A stretch of 64,000 nt of DNA from Bradyrhizobium arachidis (GTDB taxonomy: Bacteria; Pseudomonadota; Alphaproteobacteria; Rhizobiales; Xanthobacteraceae), in assembly GCF_024758505.1 (NCBI RefSeq), contig NZ_CP077970.1:9007501-9071500 (forward strand). Reading direction: 5' to 3'. A program made the position numbers and the translations under genes. The notes below the pieces were generated by a model. It saw only the letters and a list, made by a program, of their open reading frames with translations. It was not told where the DNA came from and ran no database searches. Positions 9,294-15,975 of this stretch are shown one piece after another; the stretch's first letter is position 1; the number at the start of each line of letters is the position of its first letter.

Positions 9294-9899
9294 ATGCTTC
9301 GCGGAATTCCCCCTTTGGCATCCGGACAGCATTTGTGCCGGCTCGGCGCGGCAGCGATCGCGGCCATGTGCCTCCTGGTCTCGCCGGCTTCGCCCGGCGT
9401 GCTCAGCGGACGCGAATTCCAGAACCTGATCGCAGGCGGCCCGGAAGGCACGACCATCGTGTTTCAGGGCGGCACCGACAAGGTGTTCTACTCGCCGAGC
9501 CTGAAGAACAGGCTGCGCCTGAGCCCGGAGCTCGGACCGGAATTCCTCAAGCAGAAGATCCTGCAGAACACGGTCGCCGAGGGCGTGTTCATCGCTGCGA
9601 CGACCGAGGGCGGCAAGTGGCGCACCATTTCCGGAATCGCCGGAATCGCCGCCGACCTCGACAGCGGCCACGGCGTGCTGACGCTGCTCCAGACCTTTCC
9701 CGAGGACACCACCATCAAGTCGTTTCAGAAACGCGACCGGCTCTATGCGGTGATCATCGTGGAGGACGCGCCTGGTGGCATCGTGTGCCGCAGATCACAG
9801 TGGGAAAGACTGTTCGCCCTTAAGGGTGAACCGAAGCTGACGACGGTGCCGTGCGAATTCACGGTGGGCAATGCAGTGACGCCAACAGCGCCACGCTAG
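9294..9899 (+). CDS. Exported protein of unknown function
   Basis: A 201-residue protein. Residues 10-35 (HLCRLGAAAIAAMCLLVSPASPG) look like a signal peptide, so it is probably periplasmic. The mature part contains GREFQNLIAGGPEGTTIVFQGG, then EFLKQKILQNTVAEGVFIAATTEGG and two Cys residues near the end (GGIVCRRSQWERLFALKG and TTVPCEF) that could form a disulfide. I do not recognise the family. No clear Shine-Dalgarno precedes the ATG, so the start is uncertain. It is divergent from the caspase gene, with 174 bases between, and stops 10 bases before the next small exported protein gene. Confidence 0.6.
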   Translation: MLRGIPPLASGQHLCRLGAAAIAAMCLLVSPASPGVLSGREFQNLIAGGPEGTTIVFQGGTDKVFYSPSLKNRLRLSPELGPEFLKQKILQNTVAEGVFIAATTEGGKWRTISGIAGIAADLDSGHGVLTLLQTFPEDTTIKSFQKRDRLYAVIIVEDAPGGIVCRRSQWERLFALKGEPKLTTVPCEFTVGNAVTPTAPR

Positions 9900-9909
9900 G
9901 GGGGACTTC

Positions 9910-10392
9910 ATGACGACAACGACTCTCGAGGCTCGCGGGACCTTAGGGCGCGCGGGCTTCCGGATGATGGCGCTTATCATCCTGGCGGTGCTGACGGCGA
10001 TGTTCGCTGGGCACGAAGCACTGGCATCGACGACGCTGGTGAACGCCGCAATGAAGGCCGAGACAGGTTTGTCCGGCTGCAGCAACAACACAGGTAAGCA
10101 GCTCTACAACTGTGTTGCCGATGTACTGGACCGCATGAGCGGCGACATCGGCTCGGTCAACGTGCCGGAAACGCAGCGCGCCCTGCAAACTGCAGCCAGC
10201 CGCCTGCGCGCCGCGACCGGCAAGGCCCAGGCAATCTCGGCCATCACGCAGTGCCAGTCGGTGATCGCCGGTGCCTTGCGAAAGGCGAGAGCGATAGGAG
10301 GGGCCGTCGTCCCCGGGTGGGGCGACAGTGGGCTTTCCGCCATCGTGGAGGTATTGGGCCACGCGGCCAAGCTGATCCAGACCAAGGGATGA
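9910..10392 (+). CDS. Small exported cysteine-containing protein, paralogue 1
   Basis: A 160-residue protein with an N-terminal membrane or signal segment (MMALIILAVLTAMFAGHEALA). The mature part is helical, with three Cys: LSGCSNNTGK, LYNCVADVLDRMSG and AITQCQSVIAG. It ends with SAIVEVLGHAAKLIQTKG. The next gene is clearly a paralogue with the same three Cys, the GK.LY.CVA.VLDRMSG block, the ALQTAAS.LRAA block and the same C-terminal motif. A GGGGGACTTC stretch just before the ATG acts as ribosome-binding site. Function unknown. Likely co-transcribed with both neighbours. Confidence 0.65.
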   Translation: MTTTTLEARGTLGRAGFRMMALIILAVLTAMFAGHEALASTTLVNAAMKAETGLSGCSNNTGKQLYNCVADVLDRMSGDIGSVNVPETQRALQTAASRLRAATGKAQAISAITQCQSVIAGALRKARAIGGAVVPGWGDSGLSAIVEVLGHAAKLIQTKG

Positions 10393-10414
10393 CGAAGATA
10401 GAGGAGGCAGCATC

Positions 10415-10864
10415 ATGACTTCGGGAAACAAAGTGATCAGATCGACGGCGGCGGGCCTACGGATCATCATGGCCCTGCTGCTGTTCGTGGCCGTCCCGCT
10501 GAGCACCGGGCCAGCACACGCCGGAGGTGGAGCGGCCGCTGCCGCCGCGGTCGGCACCGCGGGCCTGCAAGGGTGCAGCGCCACCGCCGGCAAGGCGCTC
10601 TATGACTGCGTCGCAGGCGTGCTGGATCGCATGAGCGGGTCCCTGAACCGGTGGGATCCTCCCGAGGCACGTAGCGCGTTGCAGACCGCAGCCTCGCAGC
10701 TGCGGGCGGCAAGCAGCAAGGCCCAGGCGCTCTCCGCAATTTCCCAGTGCCGGTCCGTGTTCGCGAGCCTGGTAAAGCAGGCCAGCACCGGTCATGCGTC
10801 TGGACTCAGCGCCATTGTCGGCGTCTTGAGCAAGGCGGCCCAACTGATCCAGTCCAAGGGTTAG
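10415..10864 (+). CDS. Small exported cysteine-containing protein, paralogue 2
   Basis: A 149-residue protein with signal sequence IMALLLFVAVPLSTGPAHAGGG, so probably periplasmic. It repeats the blocks of the previous gene: QGCSATAGKALYDCVAGVLDRMSG, ALQTAASQLRAASSKAQALSAISQC and a C-terminal SAIVGVLSKAAQLIQSKG. It has three conserved Cys; an odd number leaves one free for intermolecular disulfides or modification. AGAGGAGGCAGC precedes the ATG as a good ribosome-binding site. This is a tandem duplication of an unrecognised family. A perfect 10-bp hairpin follows at 10878-10904. Confidence 0.65.
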   Translation: MTSGNKVIRSTAAGLRIIMALLLFVAVPLSTGPAHAGGGAAAAAAVGTAGLQGCSATAGKALYDCVAGVLDRMSGSLNRWDPPEARSALQTAASQLRAASSKAQALSAISQCRSVFASLVKQASTGHASGLSAIVGVLSKAAQLIQSKG

Positions 10865-10877
10865 CAGGGCGGCACGT

Positions 10878-10904
10878 CACGGGGAGCAATCGCGGCTCCC
10901 CGTG
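10878..10904. terminator. Hairpin between convergent genes
   Basis: A perfect 10-bp stem (cacggggagc / gctccccgtg) with a 7-base loop sits in the 43-base gap between the convergent genes ending at 10864 and 10908. It may terminate both transcripts. There is no strong T tract on either side, so its strength is uncertain. Confidence 0.6.
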
Positions 10905-10907
10905 CAA

Positions 10908-11870
10908 TCAAACCGGCCAGATCAGCTCCTGCAACTGCACGAGGTCGTCGGCTTTCTCCTGCCAGTCCGGAATGCAGATGTGCCTGACCGGGTCGCTGGC
11001 ATGATGCAGCAGCATCAAGGCCATCAGCCGGCGCTTGAGCGTGAAGGTCACGTCCGTTGGCGCGTAGCCAAAACCCTCGAACAGGCTGCGCATCCGTGCC
11101 GGATTCCCCGCGGCCATGAAGGCGCTGGGGCCGAGCAGATCGTAGTCGCGCCATCCGGCCCGCACGTCGCCGAAATCGAACAGGCCGGCGACCGACCATT
11201 TCTCGTTGCGGCAGGCCATCATGAAATTCTGCGGAATGTATTCGCCGGTCAGGATGACCTGCGACGCGTGCATCGGAATGAGCTCTTCCGCGTCGCGCAG
11301 CAGGTCGTCCAAGCCGTCAAGGAATTTTGCTGCGAGGCCCAGGCGCTGATGCCTGCTACGACATCCCGCGATCTGCCTGCGCATGAACGCATCCCAGCGC
11401 GGCTCGCGCTCGATCAGCGGGCCGAGCGGCACCCGCTGTACCTCGGCGATCGTCTCGCCGATCTGGCGCAGCACACGCTGCTTCTGCACCTCCGGCAGGT
11501 CCGGCCACACCTCCGAGCCGAGATGGCCGTCAAGCCGCGTGATGATCAGGTAGGGCCAGCCGTCGCGCTCACCCTCCGCCACGATCTCGGGGATCGGCAC
11601 GCGCAGGCGGCCTGCGAGCTGTGCCAACGATCCACGTTCGGAGACGAATTGCGCGCGCAACAGCGGCGGGAAGATCTTCAGGATCAAGCGATCGTCGAGC
11701 GCGACGACGAGATTCGTGCCGGTGGCGAACACATGCGGCGATCCGCAGGCAATACCGTGGCCGCGCGCGATGTCGAGCGCAATTGGAAGCCATTGCGCGG
11801 GTTCATTCCGCCATCGGTCAAAGGCGTCAGCGTCGGTGAAAACCGGCAGCGCCTCCCCGCTCAAATCCAT
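10908..11870 (-). CDS. Aminoglycoside-phosphotransferase-fold kinase-like protein
   Basis: About 320 residues with the APH/choline-kinase fold. An N-lobe has LVVALDDRLILKIFPP, giving the ATP-binding Lys, and YLIITRLDGHL as the hinge. The C-lobe has a catalytic loop ILTGEYIPQNFMM and the metal-binding LFDFGDVRAGWRDYDLLG. The usual HGD of the loop is replaced by TGE, while the downstream Asn and DFG-like Asp remain. The ATG at 11870 is preferred to a TTG five codons upstream. It starts some 30 bases after the emfourin-like gene and may be the last gene of the M4 protease operon. The substrate is unknown; antibiotic resistance should not be assumed. Confidence 0.75.
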   Translation of the reverse strand: MDLSGEALPVFTDADAFDRWRNEPAQWLPIALDIARGHGIACGSPHVFATGTNLVVALDDRLILKIFPPLLRAQFVSERGSLAQLAGRLRVPIPEIVAEGERDGWPYLIITRLDGHLGSEVWPDLPEVQKQRVLRQIGETIAEVQRVPLGPLIEREPRWDAFMRRQIAGCRSRHQRLGLAAKFLDGLDDLLRDAEELIPMHASQVILTGEYIPQNFMMACRNEKWSVAGLFDFGDVRAGWRDYDLLGPSAFMAAGNPARMRSLFEGFGYAPTDVTFTLKRRLMALMLLHHASDPVRHICIPDWQEKADDLVQLQELIWPV

Positions 11871-11902
11871 CGCCCCGGCCCGCAACTATTCCAAGACATC
11901 TT

Positions 11903-12178
11903 TTACTCTAAGACATCTTTGACGCTGTTCTTGATCTTCGCCGGGACGGCGTGCTCCGGTACTTCGATAGTATGGCTGCCGCGCGTGATCTTGTAGCGGA
12001 AAGCATCGGCCTGACCGCGCGGCACCGGCGCCACCTTGGCCGGATCAGCAAACAAGGCCTCGACCGTCTGCTGGTCGGCAGACGACAGATCCGACAGCGT
12101 GACTTCGCCACGACTCTTGAGATGAGGGCCGCCGAAGCCGGCGAGCCCTCCGACGCGTTCGATCTTCAATCGATCCAC
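11903..12178 (-). CDS. Emfourin-like protease inhibitor
   Basis: A 91-residue cytosolic protein (MDRLKIERVGGLAGFGG...FRYKITRGSHTIEVPEHAVP..). The layout resembles emfourin, the inhibitor encoded next to protealysin in Serratia: an N-terminal beta strand with a RVGGLAG turn, a central DLSSADQQTVEALF helix, and beta strands ending in EVPEHAVPAKIKNSVKDVL. It lies 33 bases downstream of a protealysin-like M4 protease gene on the same strand, the same arrangement as known protealysin-emfourin operons. Family assignment is by pattern and context, not by search. It would keep the protease inactive inside the cell. Confidence 0.72.
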   Translation of the reverse strand: MDRLKIERVGGLAGFGGPHLKSRGEVTLSDLSSADQQTVEALFADPAKVAPVPRGQADAFRYKITRGSHTIEVPEHAVPAKIKNSVKDVLE

Positions 12179-12211
12179 GCTTTGTTACCTTTCACAGCGC
12201 GGCTGCGGACC

Positions 12212-13243
12212 TCAGAGCCCGACTTTTGTCCATCCTGCGTTGACGGCGGCAAAGACGGCAGCCTTGGTCGGGTACAACGTGTGAGCCGCCTGACGGGTCC
12301 GGGCCGCAAATGCCTTCATCGTCATGTTCGGCGTGGGGCCGAAGCCCGTGAGCGAATGATACCACACCTGCCCGATCTCATCCCAGCTGTTACCTCCCAA
12401 GGTCTTGCATGCCGTGCAGAAGGCCAAATTCGGCGGGCCGCTCGAATAATGCGGGTCCATGCCCGGCGTGATCTGGGAATATTTGGTCGGCTGGGGCGCC
12501 AAGCAATGTTTGGCGGCCGGGTCCGCCATGTCGCGCAGGCAGGTGAACCCTTTCTTCTTGGAGCCGGCCCCCATGATATCGCGGCCGATCAGCCAGTCGG
12601 CCTTGTTGACGTTCTGCTTGGCACTCCACTGCCGGAACATGGAGCCGAAGCAATCCGAGATGCTTTCGTTCAGGCCGCCGGCGTCGCCGGTGTAGGCGAG
12701 TTGCAGACTGTGCTGGGTCACGCCATGGGTCAGTTCGTGGCCGATGACGTCGTTGCCCCTGGTGAAGTCGACGAAGATGCTGCCGTCGCCGTCGCCATAC
12801 ACCATCTGCGTCCCGTTCCACATCGCGTTGTTGTACTTCATGCCGTAGTGAATCGACGACATCATCGTCATACCCTGGTCGTCGATCGAATTCCGGTTGA
12901 ATATCTGCTTGTAGAACTGGGCGACCTTGCTGGTCTGATTGAAGGCCCGCTTGGCGGATGCATCCGAAGACGTCTTCGGCTTCGGAACGGGCGAGCCCGG
13001 CAGGGTTTGCGTGGTCTTGCAATCATAGACCGTCACGGCCGGCGCCGCGGCAAGCGTGACGAGCCCGGTGGAATGCGCCGCCGCGACACTCGTCAGCTTG
13101 GCGGCCTGCGTCCGCAACTCGCGCAGTTCATGGCTGATCGACACCGTGTCGACCATGCGCTTGCGCAACTCGGCCGTCAGCTTCTTGTCCTTGGACAGTT
13201 TCGTCAGCACATCGTTCGGGATGATGAAGCACGAGCAAGGCAT
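12212..13243 (-). CDS. M4-family (thermolysin/protealysin-like) metalloprotease
   Basis: A 343-residue zinc protease. Zinc ligands and catalytic Glu are visible in VIGHELTHGVTQ (His169, Glu170, His173) and GGLNESISD (Glu193). The transition-state His is likely in DPHYSSGPPN (about His265). The N-terminus CSCFIIPNDVLTKL matches the short protealysin-type propeptide, and no classical signal peptide is present. It is therefore probably made in the cytoplasm and exported unconventionally or used inside the cell, as discussed for protealysins. An emfourin-like inhibitor gene follows. A perfect 12-bp palindrome lies about 46 bases upstream of the start. Confidence 0.9.
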   Translation of the reverse strand: MPCSCFIIPNDVLTKLSKDKKLTAELRKRMVDTVSISHELRELRTQAAKLTSVAAAHSTGLVTLAAAPAVTVYDCKTTQTLPGSPVPKPKTSSDASAKRAFNQTSKVAQFYKQIFNRNSIDDQGMTMMSSIHYGMKYNNAMWNGTQMVYGDGDGSIFVDFTRGNDVIGHELTHGVTQHSLQLAYTGDAGGLNESISDCFGSMFRQWSAKQNVNKADWLIGRDIMGAGSKKKGFTCLRDMADPAAKHCLAPQPTKYSQITPGMDPHYSSGPPNLAFCTACKTLGGNSWDEIGQVWYHSLTGFGPTPNMTMKAFAARTRQAAHTLYPTKAAVFAAVNAGWTKVGL

Positions 13244-13288
13244 ATGTGATCTCCGCTACAATTTTTTCGGAATATGAGATGTAAAAAC

Positions 13289-13300
13289 AACCTCGAGGTT
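13289..13300. promoter_or_regulatory. Palindrome aacctcgaggtt upstream of M4 protease gene
   Basis: A perfect 12-bp palindrome lies 46-57 bases upstream of the protease ATG in an AT-rich stretch, flanked by taaaaac and atctcctcc. Its position suits an operator or promoter element. No regulator is known for it, so this is inference. Confidence 0.3.
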
Positions 13301-13418
13301 ATCTCCTCCAAAGGGAGCCCTCAAGCTTCGCTATCTCAACGGGAGTCACAGTTTCGGCATTGCCGGCACGCCGTCGGGCGCGCGGACCGAAATGACCGGC
13401 GCTAGTCCGGAAGTTGTG

Positions 13419-14759
13419 CTAGCGGTCGGGGCTCGCCTTCTCGAACTGGCGGAGCAGCTTGTTGCCGCGCTCCACGGCCGCATCGAGCGCGGCCTGCGCA
13501 GGCTTCTGGCCGGCAAAGGCCTGCTCCAGCTCGTCCTCGATCGCACCGCGGATCAGCACGAAGGAGCCGAGGCGGATGCCCCTGGAGTTCTCCGTCGGCG
13601 GATGCAGCGCAATCTCCTCGAACGAGATCGCCGTGCCCGGATTGCGATCGTAAAAACCCTGCGCGCGCGTCAGCTCGAAGGCGGAACGGGTGATCGGCAG
13701 ATAGCCGGTGTGCTGGTGCCAGGCGGCCTGCACGGCCGGCTGCGACAGATAGACGAAGAACTTTGCCACGCCCTTGTATTCGTCGCGGGGACGGTCGCGC
13801 AGCACCCACAGCGTGGCGCCGCCGATGATCGAATTCTGCGGCGCGCCCTGCACGTCAGGCCAATAGGGCATCATGCCGTAGCCGACGTCGAATTTCGAAT
13901 TGGCCTTGATGTCGGCGCGGGTGGCGGAGGAGCCGATGAAGATGCCGCACTCGCCCTTCTGGAAGCGCGGCTCGGCCGACTGGCCCCGGCCGCTATAGTC
14001 GAACACCTTGTCCTTCTGCCATTGCGCAAGCTGCGAGATGTGGCGCACGACGGTCGCATTGTTGACGGTCAGTTCGGCATCCAGGCCAGCAAAGCCGTTG
14101 GTCCGGGTCGCTACCGGCATATTGTGGTACGCGGAAAAATTCTCGACATGGATCCAGGACGGCCACGACGTGGTGAAGCCGCACACAGCGCCGCGCTCGC
14201 GCAGGCGCTTGGCAGCAGTGCCGAGCTCCGGCCAGGTCTTTGGCGGCGCCTCGGGATCGAGGCCGGCGTCCCGGAACATGGACTTGTTGTAGTAGAGGAT
14301 CGGCGTCGAGGCGTTGAACGGAAACGACAGCATGTTGCCGGCGGCGTCGGCATAATAGCCAGACACCGCCGGCAGATAGGCGGACGGCGAGAACGGCTCG
14401 TTCTGGTCCCGCATCAACTCGAACACCGGATAGATCGCGCCCTTGGCCGCGGTCATGGTCGCGGTTGCGACCTCGTTGACCTGGACGATCGCCGGCTGGG
14501 CGCGGGAGCGGAAGGCGAAGATCGCGGCCGTCACCGTCTCGGTGTAGTTGCCCTTGTAGCTCGGCACGATCCGGTAGTCGGACTGCGAGGCGTTGAAGTC
14601 GGTGGCGAGCTTTTCCAACTGCCGGCCGAGCTCGCCGGACATCGCGTGCCACCACATGATGTCGGTCGCGGCCTGCGCCGGAGCGGCCAAGGCCAAAACC
14701 AAGATCAGGACCGCGGCGGCGGCCGCGACTTGCAGGAGGCGCCAAGGTGAATTCGACAT
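13419..14759 (-). CDS. UgpB-like ABC transporter substrate-binding protein
   Basis: A 446-residue extracellular solute-binding protein (family 1). A signal peptide (VLILVLALAAPAQAA) precedes TDIMWWHAMSGELGRQLEKLATDFNASQ, the characteristic opening of UgpB (sn-glycerol-3-phosphate and glycerophosphodiester binding). The motifs FPFNASTPILYYNKSMF, WIHVENFSAYHNMP and GGATLWVLRD also fit UgpB. GGGAAG precedes the ATG. No ugpA, ugpE or ugpC genes lie nearby, so it must work with a transporter encoded elsewhere or have another role. It is divergent from the TRAP binding protein gene. Confidence 0.85.
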   Translation of the reverse strand: MSNSPWRLLQVAAAAAVLILVLALAAPAQAATDIMWWHAMSGELGRQLEKLATDFNASQSDYRIVPSYKGNYTETVTAAIFAFRSRAQPAIVQVNEVATATMTAAKGAIYPVFELMRDQNEPFSPSAYLPAVSGYYADAAGNMLSFPFNASTPILYYNKSMFRDAGLDPEAPPKTWPELGTAAKRLRERGAVCGFTTSWPSWIHVENFSAYHNMPVATRTNGFAGLDAELTVNNATVVRHISQLAQWQKDKVFDYSGRGQSAEPRFQKGECGIFIGSSATRADIKANSKFDVGYGMMPYWPDVQGAPQNSIIGGATLWVLRDRPRDEYKGVAKFFVYLSQPAVQAAWHQHTGYLPITRSAFELTRAQGFYDRNPGTAISFEEIALHPPTENSRGIRLGSFVLIRGAIEDELEQAFAGQKPAQAALDAAVERGNKLLRQFEKASPDR

Positions 14760-14964
14760 CGGTCTTCCCGTGTCGCCCTGAGCGGCGACGTTTGTCCCTG
14801 CTTACGGCGCGGCCTCTTTCGTTTCAATCCGGAATAAGTCCGAGCCGCGGCGCACAATCGGGGCAGCTCCGGGCCCGGTCGCGGGATAGTTTTCCCTTTA
14901 CCTTTTGCTCGATTGCGTTGAACCTTTTCTTCCCGCCATAGACTCCATCACTGAGGGGTTGAGT

Positions 14965-15969
14965 GTGCCTGTGTTGAGCCGTGCCGAACGACCGCGGACC
15001 GGAGTGTTTGTCGTCGCCCTTTGCGTCGCGATTTCCTCGCTGGTCGCGACGGGCACCTTGGCGCGCGAATTCCGTGCCGCCGATACCCAGACCGAGGGTT
15101 ATCCCACCGTCCAGGCGCTGCGCTATATGGGCAGCCTGATCGCGGAGCGGACCAGCGGCCGCCACGAGATCAAGGTGTTTCACTCCCGCCAGCTCGGCGA
15201 GGAAAAGGAGACGATCGAGCAGACCCGAGCCGGCGCGATCGACCTCAACCGGACCAATGTGGCACTGATCGGCAATTTCGTGCCGGCGATGAATGTCCTC
15301 GCCATGCCGTTCCTGTTCCGGTCCATCGAACACATGCAAAAGGTGCTGGACGGGCCGGTCGGCAACGAAATCCTCGGCAGCTTCGAGCCGTTTGGCTTCG
15401 TCGGGCTTGCCTTCTACGATTCCGGCGCGCGGTCGATCTATAACGGCGTCCGCCCGGTGAAGAGCGTCGCTGACCTCAAGGGCCTTAGGATCCGGGTGCA
15501 GCAATCGGAGTTGATGAGCGAGATGATCCGCTCGCTCGGCGCCGAGCCGGTGGAATTGCCCTATGGGCAGGTGCTCACGGGGCTCGCGACCCATCTGATC
15601 GACGGCGCCGAAAACAACTGGCCTTCTTTCGTGACCACAGACCATTACAAATATGCCGGCTACTACACGCTGACCGAGCACACGATGAGCCCGGAAGTGC
15701 TGGTGATGTCGCTGAAGGCCTGGCGGAGCCTGTCGGCTGACGACCAGAAGGTGTTCAGGGAGGCGGCGCAGCGCTCCAGCCAGTTCATGCGGGAGAAATG
15801 GCGCGACCTCGAGGAGCAGTCGCAGCGCAAGGCGGAGGCGGCCGGTGTCACGCTGATCCGCGACATCGACCGCAAGCCCTTCGAGGACGCCATGGCCGGG
15901 ATCTACGGCAAGGCGCAGCGCAATCCCGACGCCGCCGCCCTGATCGAACGCATTCGCAAGGTGGAGTGA
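14965..15969 (+). CDS. TRAP transporter-type (DctP) substrate-binding protein
   Basis: A 334-residue periplasmic binding protein of the DctP family, normally delivering organic acids. I chose the GTG at 14965 because GAGGGG lies just before it and it gives a sensible signal peptide (GVFVVALCVAISSLVATGTLA). Family features include the FHSRQLGEEKETIEQTRAGAIDLN block, the Arg of LKGLRIRVQQSELM that clamps the carboxylate, and YGQVLTGLATHLIDGAENN. No DctQ or DctM gene is adjacent. Instead a histidine kinase begins 6 bases downstream, suggesting the protein presents its ligand to that sensor. Confidence 0.88.
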   Translation: MPVLSRAERPRTGVFVVALCVAISSLVATGTLAREFRAADTQTEGYPTVQALRYMGSLIAERTSGRHEIKVFHSRQLGEEKETIEQTRAGAIDLNRTNVALIGNFVPAMNVLAMPFLFRSIEHMQKVLDGPVGNEILGSFEPFGFVGLAFYDSGARSIYNGVRPVKSVADLKGLRIRVQQSELMSEMIRSLGAEPVELPYGQVLTGLATHLIDGAENNWPSFVTTDHYKYAGYYTLTEHTMSPEVLVMSLKAWRSLSADDQKVFREAAQRSSQFMREKWRDLEEQSQRKAEAAGVTLIRDIDRKPFEDAMAGIYGKAQRNPDAAALIERIRKVE

Positions 15970-15975
15970 CGCGCT

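Noticed and set aside
10908..11870. Reading the APH-fold gene as an aminoglycoside resistance determinant.
   Set aside because: The catalytic HGD motif is altered and the context is a protease-inhibitor operon, so a resistance role is unsupported.
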